A DNA stretch of 64,000 nt from Siphonodentalium dalli (Eukaryota > Mollusca > Scaphopoda > Gadilida > Siphonodentaliidae). The translations under genes and the position numbers were made by a program. The DNA lies in the NCBI GenBank assembly GCA_032622095.1, contig CP136068.1:741607-805606 (forward strand), read 5' to 3'. Positions 26,253 through 37,086 of this stretch are shown in pieces (position 1 is the first letter of the stretch; each line of letters opens with the position of its first letter). Below the pieces are notes generated by a model. That model was given only the letters and a program-made list of their open reading frames with translations, was not told where the DNA came from and did not search any database.

Positions 26253-28248
26253 AACACTCTGGTCGGCTTTCAAGGACATCTGCATTCAACTTCTCCAGCT
26301 AGTACCATCCAAAATGAGCACCACCAGATTCCATCAACCATGGATTAATGGAGAAATCAAGCGCCTGTCAAGAAAGAAACATCGGGCTTATAATAAAGCC
26401 AAAAAAACAGGGAAAAAACATGACTGGGAACGCTTCAAACAACTGAAAAATCAAAGTCGCAAACAATGCAAGGCAACCAAGTCCAAATACATCATGGATC
26501 TAGTGACTGAAAACGATGGGAGGAGAACATCAAAGAGACTATGGACTTACATCAAGAGTAAAAGGAAAGATAGTTCTGGGGTGTCACCACTGAAGAGAAG
26601 AGGAATTATATACAGCGACGCCAACACAAAGGCAGAGATACTCAATCAGCAATTTTCATCAGTATTCACCACAGAAGACACCACAAATATACCAGCTGAG
26701 CCCATCCCGGTGAATAAAGTGGACGAAATAGTCGTCACCGAAAATGGAGTACTTAAATTGCTAAATAACATCAACATACATAAGGCCACTGGACCGGACG
26801 GTATTCCTGGACGACTACTAAAAACAGTCGCTTCAGAAATTACACCAATGCTGACAAAACTCTTTCAATCCTCAATCAACCAAGGGAAAATACCAACTGA
26901 CTGGAAAGAGGCATATATCACTCCATTGTACAAGAAAGGAGATAAAACATCTGCATCAAACTACCGTCCAGTATCTTTAACATCAATCTGCAGCAAACTT
27001 CTAGAACATATAATTCACCACCATCTAATCAGTTATCTGGAATCAAACGACCAGTTAACAGACTTTCAACATGGTTTCAGAAAGAACAGATCATGTGAAA
27101 CTCAACTTCTCTTGACGGTGGATGACTTAGCAAGAGGACTATTTAAAGGCGAACAGATCGACGCTGCACTACTCGACTTCTCCAAGGCATTCGACAAGGT
27201 ACCGCATCAGAGATTACTACAAAAGTGCATAGGACATGGCATAAATGACAACATCTTGGAATGGATAAAGGATTTTCTCTCAAACAGAACCCAGAGAGTC
27301 ATCTTAGAAGGTCATCTCTCCGAAGAAAAACCTGTAACATCAGGAGTACCACAAGGAAAAGTTATGGGACCATTACTGTTCCTTATCTACATCAACGACC
27401 TTCCCAAATGTGTGACAGCTACACCCCGCTTGTTTGCAGATGACTGCTTGTTGTACAGGACAGTAAAATCAAAAAAAGACGCTAAACTGCTCCAGGAAGA
27501 CCTTGACAACCTTCAACTTTGGGAAAAGAAGTGGCAGATGGAATTCAATGCAGACAAATGCGAGATCATACGTATAACAAACAAAAGGAAACAAAATGTC
27601 TTGGAAACCCAGTACACCATTCATGGGAAACCACTACGATGTGTGAACTCTGCAAGGTATCTCGGTGTCAACATCAAGGAGGATGTTAGTTGGAATGACC
27701 ATGTTTCCAAGATCTGTAAAAAGGCAAATTCTACAACAGCCTTCATTGGAAGAAACCTAACCAACTGCAGCCCCAACATCAAGGAGCAGTGTTACAATGC
27801 CATGGTGCGTCCAATAGTAGAGTACTCATCGACTGTATGGAACCCACACACAGCGGAAAACATCGAGAAACTGGAGAAAGTTCAACTGAGAGCAGCCAGA
27901 ATGGTCCAGAACAACTACCAATGGAGGAGCAGCCCAAGAACGATGGTGAAAAACCTTGGATGGAAATCACTTGAAGAAAGACGAAAAGATGCCACCTTGT
28001 CTATGTTCTTCAAGTGTATCAAAGGACTGGTCGTCACAAATCAAGCTACTCCACTCGTGAAGAGCAAAACCAACGCCAGATCACGAGGCCATAACCAGCG
28101 CTACACTCAGCATCATGTGCGAGTAGATGCGTATACATACTCCTTCTTTCCGTCGGCCATACGGATGTGGAACGCCCTATCTGAAGAGGCAGTGGCTTGC
28201 ACCTCCCTGGAAGACTTTCAGAAGGAGATGCTCAAAACAGGCTACTGA
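26236..28248 (+). CDS. retrotransposon reverse transcriptase (C-terminal part of the polyprotein)
   Basis: Open from 26,146 in this frame; 26,236 is a GTG, so no independent start is implied and it is probably a continuation of the endonuclease ORF after a frame change. Reverse transcriptase motifs are in order: the YRPVSLTS block, motif A LLDFSKAFDKV with D314 (numbering from 26,236), the GVPQGKVMGPLLFLIYINDLP block, motif C FADD at 400-403, and YLGVNI. The usual serine after PQG is lysine here. The C-terminal region RAARMVQNNY...LGWKSLEERR is typical of CR1/L2-like elements. The ORF ends at a TGA at 28,246-28,248. This enzyme carries out target-primed reverse transcription of the element RNA in the nucleus. 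Confidence 0.9.
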   Translation: MKDDIETLWSAFKDICIQLLQLVPSKMSTTRFHQPWINGEIKRLSRKKHRAYNKAKKTGKKHDWERFKQLKNQSRKQCKATKSKYIMDLVTENDGRRTSKRLWTYIKSKRKDSSGVSPLKRRGIIYSDANTKAEILNQQFSSVFTTEDTTNIPAEPIPVNKVDEIVVTENGVLKLLNNINIHKATGPDGIPGRLLKTVASEITPMLTKLFQSSINQGKIPTDWKEAYITPLYKKGDKTSASNYRPVSLTSICSKLLEHIIHHHLISYLESNDQLTDFQHGFRKNRSCETQLLLTVDDLARGLFKGEQIDAALLDFSKAFDKVPHQRLLQKCIGHGINDNILEWIKDFLSNRTQRVILEGHLSEEKPVTSGVPQGKVMGPLLFLIYINDLPKCVTATPRLFADDCLLYRTVKSKKDAKLLQEDLDNLQLWEKKWQMEFNADKCEIIRITNKRKQNVLETQYTIHGKPLRCVNSARYLGVNIKEDVSWNDHVSKICKKANSTTAFIGRNLTNCSPNIKEQCYNAMVRPIVEYSSTVWNPHTAENIEKLEKVQLRAARMVQNNYQWRSSPRTMVKNLGWKSLEERRKDATLSMFFKCIKGLVVTNQATPLVKSKTNARSRGHNQRYTQHHVRVDAYTYSFFPSAIRMWNALSEEAVACTSLEDFQKEMLKTGY

Positions 28249-28566
28249 GGATGACAGAACCGATTTTTTAACTCCACTCATGATGATTTTACTTGTATTA
28301 TACACAATCCTTATTTTAAATTCACCAATATTAACTTTTAACGACATCCTCATCCGCCTGTGCGCACAAATGCGATAATATTCCTACAGAAGACTTCTGC
28401 AGGGAGTTGCATTTTATCGGAAGAAGAAGACATAACTTAGGAGCAAACACATAGCATTGTACATAGTTTGTTCAGCATTAGATATCCTTTTATTTGTGAT
28501 GTTGAAAAGGGGTTGTTTTGTGCAACACAACTGAAAATCATATTTAATAAACAGCCTTAAGTTTTC

Positions 28567-29080
28567 CCACCCCTTCTTGTATTCCGTATGGCTAATCCCT
28601 ATATAGTATACAAAGTGGTGAAATGGTGTGTAATTTAGGTTTTTTCTGTTTTGTTTGGTTCATTATTCCGATCCCAAATTATCTAGTGTTCTAAGCCATA
28701 TAGAAGGTATCGGAATATTGAAATAGTCGAAATTATGAACCCTCACGGAAAAGCGGAATAATGAATCCTCAGAATAATGAACCATCGGAATAATGAACCA
28801 TCTATACCCGAAGACCCCCAACCTACAAGAGAAAAAAAAAGTCATGTGCAGTGTGTACTGTATAATACAACAATCAACATGTAAGACAATCTATTCCAAC
28901 TTTATATCATATGAGTAATATGTAATTTCACGCATGGTCTTACATAATGTATGAATGGGGTAAACAAGATCGTGAAGATACATATCAGATGCATAATACC
29001 TAAATGTCACATCCTCCGCACAGGTATGATTCCCTGTACTATATAAATGTATGCATAAGCCTTCATGGCTCGAGTTTTAA
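28567..29080. repeat. GGAATAATGAACC-type short repeats in otherwise plain DNA
   Basis: At 28,735-28,802 the words 'cggaataatgaaccatc' and variants repeat about four times. The same kind of repeat, gaaccttcggaatag, appears at 57.3-57.95 kb, suggesting a common dispersed element. The remainder shows no gene. Confidence 0.5.
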
Positions 29081-29084
29081 GCAT

Positions 29085-29215
29085 ACTACCATGAAAAGTA
29101 AAATCCGTAACCCAGCACATTTATTGTGCACCAGCACTATTATTCTTTTTTTTGTAAAAATGTCACCCAGCACTTGTATTTGGCCAGCACTTTTATTTGG
29201 CACCTGAGAGTACAT
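29085..29215 (-). repeat. mirror copy of the AAATAAA-GTGC block
   Basis: In reverse complement it starts ctcaggtgccaaataaaagtgctgg and repeats a 'gtgctgg...aaata' unit about four times. It matches the start of 23,655-23,820 in inverted orientation, on the other side of the retrotransposon. Confidence 0.55.
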
Positions 29216-29559
29216 GCACGATGTTTCAAATATAAAATAAAAATAAATCCTATAAAGTTCAACGACAATAAACAGAGTCGAGGGTAAAAACTAAGTTAGG
29301 TCGGATATATCGGATTTTCGAAGGAAGACGTTAACCGTCTATCAATATCTATTGGTTATACGGAGACGAGAAAAAAAATTCACTCAAGAGATAGTTTTTG
29401 ATGACTCAGACACATAAAGAAATCACTATTGGCAAAAGCATATTATACACATGGACAAATCACTATTGGCAAAAAAACATCGTCAATAATAAGTAAATAA
29501 AATAACCACAATAAATGAAGATTTCTTCAGTGTCCTTTGTTTTTTTCCGCGCAAATTGT

Positions 29560-29715
29560 CCGTTAAAATCACCGCGGTATCGCGAACCGTGACCGCACCC
29601 ATCGTGGTGTCACCGCGGTGTGCGCGGTGTTGAAGCGTTAATAAGCGGTATCATACTGCGGTATTAACGGGGTGGCACCGCGTTATAGATGGTCAATTAC
29701 TTTAAGTATAGAGCG
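29560..29715 (-). repeat. CGGT/CGCGGT-rich block, mirror of 22,978-23,135
   Basis: Contains repeated accgcggt, gcggtat and gcgcggtg words and ends in tggtcaattacttta, the reverse complement of the start of the block at 22,978. Together with the AAATAAA-GTGC pair it gives a nested mirrored arrangement around the retrotransposon. Confidence 0.45.
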
Positions 29716-29772
29716 TTCTTAATCACGTGATTGGATACGGGACGCGCCGCCATGTTGGAGGTATAGACATCC
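29708..29772 (+). repeat. 50-bp sequence perfectly repeated in inverted orientation at 59,641-59,690
   Basis: The 50 bases at 29,708-29,757, starting atagagcgttcttaatc, are identical to the reverse complement of 59,641-59,690; similarity continues a little with indels. The segment includes the palindrome atcacgtgat (an E-box) and gccgccatgttg, which resembles a YY1-type site. It is likely the conserved end of a transposable element family; I did not find a nearby partner end. Confidence 0.75.
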
Positions 29773-31555
29773 ATAAACAAGCACTGAGTTAATATGATTA
29801 ATTAAGAAAGCTACTTTTAAAACCTCTCGTTATGGCTTCGACGGAATTAGTTACAATATATGCCAGCGCTATTTATAATCATGAACAACAGTTCTAAAAG
29901 AATACATCGAAATGTTAGATAAACTTATTATAGGGGTGCGATATTTATTAAAGGAATGGAGTGCATATCCATACATACACCATTACATTCGTGTTAATCA
30001 CAGTTATGTTTTGAAATAAAATTATTACAGGCTTACCTAATTAGTTTTCAATGAATGATAATGTAGTCCGTGTATTATCGAAACAAATGAGCTCCCCGGT
30101 GTTGCATTTAGGCATATGTGCGTTTTAAAACGCTCTATGCATGTAACACGACAATATAGCTTCTTTCCGATGTTTTCAAGCAAGATGGCTATGTGTGTGT
30201 AGAAGCATCTTGTAAAAGTGACAATCATTTGATAACACAAACAAATAGAGCAACAAAAGAAGAGCGATTTTATTGGAACAGTGCTAATTTATAACTCACA
30301 CCTTGGTGAAATAACTTGAAGCCGACCGGAGGTGTACATGTCGTAATTAATCTATAATCTCTCATTTGTCAAACAGTACACCCCAGGCATCAAATTTAAT
30401 GTTGGCAAAAATAAATATAACGATATACATAACCGTGGCTGAGTCACATTAAAGGTGTCAACAACTTTGCGACCGGATGCAAGGGATTATCAAAAATAGG
30501 GTTTTTGTTTAATTCCATAGCTTATTATCTTATTCGGCCATCATTAAGTACATGAAAGAAAAACGCCGATGATGGAGTCAGTTACTTGTCATGTGGCAAC
30601 AATATTAGCACAAAGTGAACTCGTTCGACGAAGATTGCATATACACAGCGCGAATCACGTGCAATGTGTTAAATTTTTTGTCATTCTCTTGGAAAACTTG
30701 TTGATTCCCATTTACATGTGTGTATTGTCGCAGCCATGTGGAGGAAGCTTTAGATTCTCAAACGGATTAACTTCGATTAAGTTAAAGACACGGTTGGCCT
30801 TGGCGGTGGGTATCCTGTAAAAATATTTCCACCCGTCAAAAACCGCCACAAACAGAAAGAACATCAACATGTAGATAGACTTTGTCCGTATACAAATAAG
30901 AACTATCGCATAAGCAGTATGCTATGGTCATATGTTTGACCATGTTATGTACACAAAAGCTTAAAAAGTTACTTTTCTGGTATTTGTTTATGTTATGATG
31001 GTAAATATAAAGAGCGTTCTTTGTTGGTGAATTCCTGATATGGAACTAATAAAGAGCGTTTATGCCATTTGTGTGTAATTAGCCAGTAGTATTGTGCTGT
31101 CTCCGGTAACACAATCAGGCTCTTGCTAAGTTAGGTAAAATATAATAGGTCTTTATGATAACACGCGATCGTCATGGTATATATGAACGGAACTGTATGC
31201 GTTTTAATGTTTTTCTGTTTACGGTGTTTGGAACAAATATGAATATGTTCGACAATTAAGGCCGCACGTGCCTTTAAACGTTCGCAGAAGATCATACACT
31301 ATACAGGTTAGCATGGCATCTATCCTGTCTATGCTACATGTATAGATGTAGGCCGGTTGTAATGTAGATTAAAAATTTAAATATCCAGTGAGGAAATTGG
31401 AATTTCTTTCGTTGTAATACTATTTACCCTATCGACGTTAATTAACGCTCGCGCGTTCATACACATATAATTAACACTAGCTTTACTTACAGTGTTCGTC
31501 GTACTAAAGATTCTTCCAACTATTAGAAAGAAACAAAAGTTTTTTGCAACGCTTC
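29773..31555. other. no recognisable gene
   Basis: AT-rich DNA. Short ORFs of 67-83 codons occur but show no family resemblance. The word aaagagcgtt occurs twice near 31,010-31,060, echoing the start of the 29,708 repeat. Confidence 0.4.
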
Positions 31556-31559
31556 TGTA

Positions 31560-31871
31560 GGAATCACGGAACTAAATGGTTTCCCATAGGCGACAGTGTT
31601 AACGTTTCGGCCAAATTCGCTGAATTGAAGCCTGCAGGCCATACCAGTGATGTTTACCCAGTTGATCACGAAAATGCAAGAAAAATCATAGGTCATGTGT
31701 TTACTTTTTAAAATAAATCCCCAAGTGTACGACAGGGCTATCTCACAGCCAAATTTGATCTGGAAAAACCCAGATCTACAACAGCTAGTTAAATACATTT
31801 CCCGCTCACAAAAATCCGTTCCACGGTGTACTCGCTCCCCGACTCTAAAACACATTTAGCTCCCTGATTCC
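31560..31871. mobile_element. TIR element copy 1 (non-autonomous DNA transposon, TA target site)
   Basis: Begins ggaatcacggaactaaatg and ends cacatttagctccctgattcc, whose reverse complement starts ggaatcagggagctaaatg; the terminal inverted repeats therefore match over about 20 bp. It is flanked by TA on both sides. It is 312 bp, nearly identical to copy 2 except for two deletions (13 bp and about 133 bp). The minus strand happens to read open for about 110 codons, but the indels between copies are not consistent with coding constraint. Confidence 0.75.
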
Positions 31872-32768
31872 TATATATATGTATATGTGTGAATAACAGC
31901 GTTTCTTATAGTATTTTATCAAAATATAGACCTTACTGAAATCAAAAATGGATTATATCGAGCAGTAGTGGTTTATTTTTCCAATATGAGGCATCCTGAA
32001 AATTAGTGTCAATCCTCAAAATAAAGCCAAAAAATTTAGCTTTTTTTCCAATTTTACTAGCTAATGCATCTTGTATAACTGAAGTATGTCCTTATATACC
32101 ATAATATTACTAAATTGAAGAGGAAATGTTAATATACATTTTGAGAGGGATATATTGTCCAATTTTACACCCTTTTCATGCAGAATTTGGCAATTTATAA
32201 TAAATATTTACCAAAATTAACAGAAAATAAAAAAAAATAATATTTTAATAGCAATGTAAAGCAACCATAAGTCAATTTAAATATCGAAACATTATGATAC
32301 AACATCAGACACAGCCTCAGGCATGAAATGTTACCAGATGGCAGGGCATACTGTCTGTTTAACAAAGCTGCCATGACAGTTTTGCAAGACAGTAACTCTA
32401 GTGGTGATGCCATCACCCCCCCCCCCCCCCCCGACTTGGGGTGGTGCTACGGTCCCAGATAAGGCTACTGGGTGCCGGAAAAGCTTAATTGGGTCAAATG
32501 ACACATTTTCCCAATGGGGGGGGGGGGCTAACACTCCTCAAAATTGTGGGGAGGGGGGCTTTAGACCCCCTGACCCCCTGATGGTACCTGACATCCATGC
32601 AAAATTACCAGATTTATCACTTTCTTTACTATCTACAGGCGAATCCATGCGTTTCTTCTTTAAATCTGTCCAAAATGTGGTCATTATCATTTGAAAATAA
32701 GAAAATATGGAAATAACAACTTATCATGGTGAGATGTGAAATTTCGTAAAATTCAAATTTTTCTTATA
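31872..32768. other. AT-rich spacer with poly-C and poly-G tracts
   Basis: Contains a run of C near 32,416-32,432 and a run of G near 32,515-32,527, in a GC-rich stretch of about 200 bp that includes gaccccctgaccccctgatg. No gene seen. Confidence 0.5.
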
Positions 32769-33226
32769 GGAATCACGGAACTAAATGGTTTCCCATAGGC
32801 GACAGTGTTAACGTTTCGGCCAAATTCGCTGAATTGAAGCCTGCAGGCCATACCAGTGATGTTTACCCAGCTAGATTGACACCAGTTGATCACGAAAATG
32901 CAAGAAAAATCATAGGTCATGTGTTTACTTTTTAAAATAAATCCCCAAGTGTACGACAGGGCTATCTCACAGCCAAATTTGATCTGGAAAAGCCCAGATC
33001 TACAACAGCTAGTTAAATACATTTCCCGCTCACAAAAATCCGTTCCCCCATTCATTCACCAGTTTAAATTATTTAGATATTATGTACAAATCAAATAAAC
33101 GCGATGTCATCCTTTAATAACGTGTCGCATGTATCAGGTGAAGGTCATTCTTCAGTTACCTTCACCTTTAGGGTTCCACGGTGTACTCGCTCCCCGACTC
33201 TAGAACACATTTAGCTCCCTGATTCC
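32769..33226. mobile_element. TIR element copy 2 (longer version)
   Basis: Same terminal repeats as copy 1 and flanked by TATA on both sides (32,765-32,768 and 33,227-33,230). It is 458 bp and contains a 13-bp segment (ctagattgacacc) and a ~133-bp segment absent from copy 1. The 13-bp difference lies between short direct repeats (ccag) and the longer one between gttcc repeats, as expected for deletions in copy 1. Shared parts differ at only a few bases. Confidence 0.8.
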
Positions 33227-33230
33227 TATA

Positions 33231-33870
33231 GGTTGAGCAACCGCGTGACACCAGAAGATAGTTCCGGTGAAATTGACCTTGACATAAATAATCGCAATAA
33301 AACTTGTACTCCGAGTCCGAAATCTGTAAAATGTGCAGTTGGGGAATTTCACTTTCGTTTATTGTCGTTACTATAATGCCAAAAATGTTGATTTCCTTTT
33401 TGTTTGTGAGAACCTATGTCAATTACTTACAAAATTAATTAAAAAATAACAAAAAGTAGATGGTCACTAAAAAGTGTACTCCGGCCCCGGCTCCGACTCG
33501 GAGAAAATGTGTACTCGGAAGATATATGTTGCATATCTTTTTTACTTTATGGAAAAACAAACTTCTTTTGCTAAATTATATGCTACTATGCCAATTTATT
33601 CAATATGTGATAAAAATTTTACCGAAAAAATTACTAACATACTTTTTAATAGCATTTTTACTTCGAAAACACACTAAAAAGTGTACTCCAAGAAAAAGTG
33701 TACCCGAGCTCAATCTTGAACTTCACTCTTCACTATCCACTTCAAAAACATTAAATGTTGTACAATACTTTTATATATAACAGGTTGTAGAAATATATTG
33801 GTGATATGAATTAATTATTTTATGCAGTGAAACATATTCAATTCTCATATCAGTGAAATACATAATAAAA
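33231..33870. repeat. plain DNA with recurring GTGTACTC boxes
   Basis: The words tgtactccg, gtgtactccggccccgg, gtgtactcgg and gtgtactccaag recur about five times between 33,305 and 33,705, next to short ccgactc(gg) words. No gene seen. Confidence 0.4.
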
Positions 33871-33875
33871 TATAT

Positions 33876-34073
33876 TTAATCACAATGCATAAAATTTAAA
33901 TAATATAAAGACATTAAATTCATAGAATATAATATATCGTTGCCGCCTAACTGTGTGACGACGATGTCAGGATTCCATCTTCCTAGTTGTTTCAGTTTGG
34001 TTGTGGTGATGGCGAGCGTTGTAAAAATAATATCTTTGTTCGAAATGAATCCAAAATGATTGTAATAACGCAC
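33876..34073 (-). pseudogene. fragment resembling an SGNH-hydrolase block
   Basis: The minus-strand reading gives LKQLGRWNPDIVVTQLGGND followed by I. The PDIVV-Q-GGND core resembles block III of SGNH/GDSL hydrolases, enzymes that several invertebrate retroelements also carry. Only this short region is recognisable; there is no catalytic Ser or His block in reach. It overlaps nothing coding on the other strand and looks like a transposon-derived relic. Confidence 0.4.
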
Positions 34074-34075
34074 TT

Positions 34076-34786
34076 ATGACAAAAGTGGATGCCAGTTTTT
34101 TTCTGATCACATTTCATGCCATATCTACAAATAAACGGCTTGCAACAAACATAGTTCTGACGCCCTATTACGATGGACCAAATGATTCCTGGCAATATGT
34201 ATCACGATTCGATCCTGCCAAGAAGCCTTCTGCACAACTCCACCATACCGGCACTGGACACTGGGTGCTTTGAAGTTTATGTGATGGACAATAACAATCA
34301 TGTAGGCCTAAACATCAGTCCTTTTAGATAGTCTATTCGCAGACAAGTTGTCTGCATCTTTGGAAATACGACTTGGACAATATTATTTCAATACAATCCA
34401 TGTCCCCCAAGTGCAACAACAAACCAATTCCGTTGATTCTGGCTTATTTGCCATAGCGTTCTTAGTAGAATTTTTCATCACCGGTAAAATAGAGATGAAA
34501 TATTTTGATCAAAAGAAACTTAGGGGCCATCTTGTAGAATGTTTGGAGAAAAATGAATTTACAATGTTTCCAACGGTGAACTTGAGACCACTGAAATTAA
34601 AGAAAAAAACAAAGTCTTGTCTACGACCTTGAGCTTGACTGTAAAGAATGTAGTTTGCCAAATATTTTTGATGATATGATTGAGTGTAGCAAGGAGAGAT
34701 GTGATACATGGGCCCACTATATATGCGTAAATAGTTCCTGCATTAACGTGCCAACACTAGATTATGTTTGTAGCAAATGTTTGTAA
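34076..34786 (+). pseudogene. decayed ULP1-type cysteine protease with C-terminal PHD-like finger
   Basis: Pieces of one protein lie in order but in different frames. In frame 2, 34,076-34,273 ends QLHHTGTGHWVL, containing the catalytic-His block. In frame 1, 34,327-34,632 reads DSLFADKLSASL, then VPQVQQQTNSVDSGLFAIAF and FFITGKIEMKYFDQKKLRGHL; it carries the Asp block and the Q...DCG block of the ULP1/SENP fold, but the catalytic Cys is Ser (DSG). Back in frame 2, 34,628-34,786 reads DCKECSLPNIFDDMIECS..., a cysteine-rich PHD-like finger ending YVCSKCL and a stop. At least three frame breaks make it non-functional. ULP1-PHD proteins of this kind are abundant in invertebrate genomes, often inside KDZ-type transposons; that origin is an inference. 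Confidence 0.7.
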
Positions 34787-35250
34787 TTGTTGCATTTGTT
34801 GGCATTTGTTGGCATTTGTATTAATCTGCGCATTAATATTCAGATAGTTGTCTCGGTATCGTCTCCATGTTGTCGCCATTGCTTTATCAACGTTATTGGC
34901 ACGTAGGCCTATCTTATATACGGATGGCGATGGTGACGTGTTCGGAACTCGGGGGTTTGATACCGAGACCACGATTTGAATATTAATGTGTATTTTATAA
35001 ACTTCATTGAGTTTGATATCTTTGTCATGTATTGAGTTTGATATCTTTTGTTAACATATTCATGTTTGTATGTCTCATGTTTGTTATTATATTTTATGTG
35101 TTTATTATATATGCATTATGATTAAATAAAGTTATCATTTAAAATAAATGTATTTAAATTATTATTTCGCCAAAACCTCAAATGCCCCAAAACATAATAG
35201 TCTAGAGTTGCCAATTAGTTAATCCGATTACCTATAACGCTAAGCACATA
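34787..35250. repeat. AT-rich spacer with short direct repeats
   Basis: gcatttgttg repeats three times at 34,791-34,818 and 'gagtttgatatcttt' repeats twice near 35,007-35,050. No gene seen. Confidence 0.5.
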
Positions 35251-35251
35251 A

Positions 35252-35702
35252 GCCGCTTACACTTTTAATTAGAGCCGGCCGCTTACACTTTATAGAACGA
35301 GAGAACGAAAAGTTTAATAAAATTACGAAATTTGTGATTTTAAAAACAATTCAAAAGGTAATGTATTCCATGTCATAACCCGGACATATGTACTAAATTT
35401 CAGTCATATCCATTTATAAACAAAGAAGATAATGCGACATCAAGTCTGCTTACACCTTTTAATTGGAGCCGGCCGTTTACACTTTATAGTGTGTTTCAGA
35501 ACGAAGAAGTTGAATAAAATCAACAAATTTGTGAATTTAAAAAAAATTCAAACGTTATTGTATTCCATGTCCCAACCCGGACATATACACCAAATGTGAT
35601 TAATATCCATTGAGAAACAACGAACCAAACGCCATATAACACCCCGTTACACCTTTTATTTGGAGCCGGCCTCGGCCTCGGCATACACTTTATAGTGTGT
35701 CC
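35252..35702 (+). repeat. 194-196-bp tandem repeat, ~2.3 copies
   Basis: Copies start at about 35,252, 35,446 and 35,642, each with '(g)ttacac(c)tttta(a)tt(t)ggagccggcc' followed by 'tacactttatag'. The first two are full length with shared blocks gtattccatgtc and acccggacatat; the third is cut short after tatagtgtgt. Confidence 0.8.
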
Positions 35703-36246
35703 CCATTGTAATGGCGACAACTGTAACAGACACAAATTTTTAACAAATTTACTTCTTCAAAATACACATTTCAAGGAACGAGTGTTGTTCAAAGAAGGAA
35801 GTAATATGATAATATGCAAGGCATATAGAACGACCCCACTAAATGGGTAGAAGAATGGAAGATAGCGGACTAAATGTTGTTAATGTGGTCATTCTCATGC
35901 ACTCATCCAAATTCAACCAGAACTAAACTATGCTCTTGCAGCAAATTGCACAAATGTTCAGTATACTGTATAAGAAACAGGTGGCTTTCCACTGAGGTTT
36001 ATAAATATAAATATATTTCTTTCCTCATTACATAGAGTTACGGGAACGAATACAAGAAACAAAGATAATCACATGAAATAAAAATGCAATATACCGGTAT
36101 CAACTAACACAATACCTATTCAAACTTGACTACATTTTGAAGGAGCGAAAACAAATATTAATTCAATAAAAAAAAAGTAATTAAAAGTGTTACAGTCCAA
36201 TGGAGTGATTAGCCTTAGGAAATTATCAACACGAAGAGATACAGGG
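35703..36246. other. no recognisable gene
   Basis: AT-rich spacer between the 194-bp tandem repeat and a MITE fragment; nothing recognised. Confidence 0.4.
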
Positions 36247-36343
36247 GCCGATGAATGGCAACAAGCCACATTTCCGATTAAATCCTGAAAAGTTACCCAT
36301 AATTCTGCTGTGGTTAAGAAGTCGATTACTTAGAGCATTACTG
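36247..36343 (-). mobile_element. half copy of the palindromic CAGTAATGC MITE
   Basis: Matches the right half of the full element at 47,938-48,134: the aaatcctgaaaagttaccca block, then attctgctgtggttaag, then a terminal gcattactg. The left half is missing or unrecognisable. Confidence 0.65.
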
Positions 36344-37086
36344 TCCTAGTATATGGCATGTTGCATATGGGGATGTGAAAAAAATCATTCGAAACCCTTC
36401 AGAAAGGAGCCTCAAGAAATGTATAACTGAAATAAATAAACTTGTCTTGATGTGACTAAAGTCAAGATCATTGTGTGCATGGAAAAAGAGCAAACAACTG
36501 TCTGAAACATTAATGTGACTATCAATGGGTAGAAAATATCTGTCATCACACCGTAATTACAAAAATCATACTGGTATATGTAAATGATCATCACTCAAAC
36601 AAAATTTCATCGTAATATTACGACAGAAACTGTTGGCAGCAATTGGACCATCAGTAACTGTCGTAAAATTACGAGATCAACGTAATCAGACATTTACAAA
36701 TTTGATCGTATATTTACAAAATGATCGTAATATTAAGACAGAAAAACTATCGTAGAATTACAACATCGTCGTAATGTGAATTTTCGGTTTAATCGTAAAA
36801 TTACATGGCCAACGTAATCTGAAGCTGAGAACATGGTGTGAATTGAACTGTGGTGGGGTCTCAAGCGATCTACCCCTACACATTATAAACAAATGCCAGT
36901 TAATGACATAAGTAGCTTGAGGATGGATGTGATAAGATAAGATAAGATAAGATTTATTAAAACAAACCATAAAACAATGGTGTCTGTCGTAACATAATAT
37001 ATATACAATATACATCTGAGAAAGAAATCATATATTTGGTGACTATAAATTGACTATAATAGGTGAAACATCTGTGGAGGACCCTG

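Larger units (their letters stand above)
24544..28566 (+). mobile_element. non-LTR retrotransposon (CR1/L2-like, Jockey superfamily), near full length
   Basis: A ~4-kb element has a GC-richer 5' leader containing gtgcgcatgcgcgg, then a 2A-like peptide, PHD finger, apurinic-type endonuclease, reverse transcriptase, and a 3' UTR with a small hairpin (28,383-28,403) and an AATAAA at 28,546-28,551. There is no gag-like ORF1, integrase or LTR. The C-terminal RT region and the PHD-endonuclease-RT order fit the CR1/L2 side of the non-LTR tree; the exact clade needs a phylogeny. Both long ORFs are open apart from one frame change, so the copy is young. The 5' and 3' ends are estimates because no target-site duplication was found. 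Confidence 0.85.

Noticed and set aside
27779-27974. Short ORFs in other frames and on the other strand of the RT region
   Set aside because: Shadows of the RT reading frame; they carry no independent motif.
24963-28248. Endogenous retrovirus or LTR retrotransposon
   Set aside because: AP-type endonuclease before RT, and no LTRs, protease, RNase H or integrase; this is a non-LTR element.
32401-32694. 97-codon proline/glycine-rich ORF
   Set aside because: Produced by poly-C and poly-G tracts; no domain and low complexity.
31523-33055. Two similar minus-strand ORFs of 110 and 100 codons as a duplicated gene
   Set aside because: They lie inside two copies of a TIR element, and the 13-bp and ~133-bp indels between copies do not respect a reading frame.
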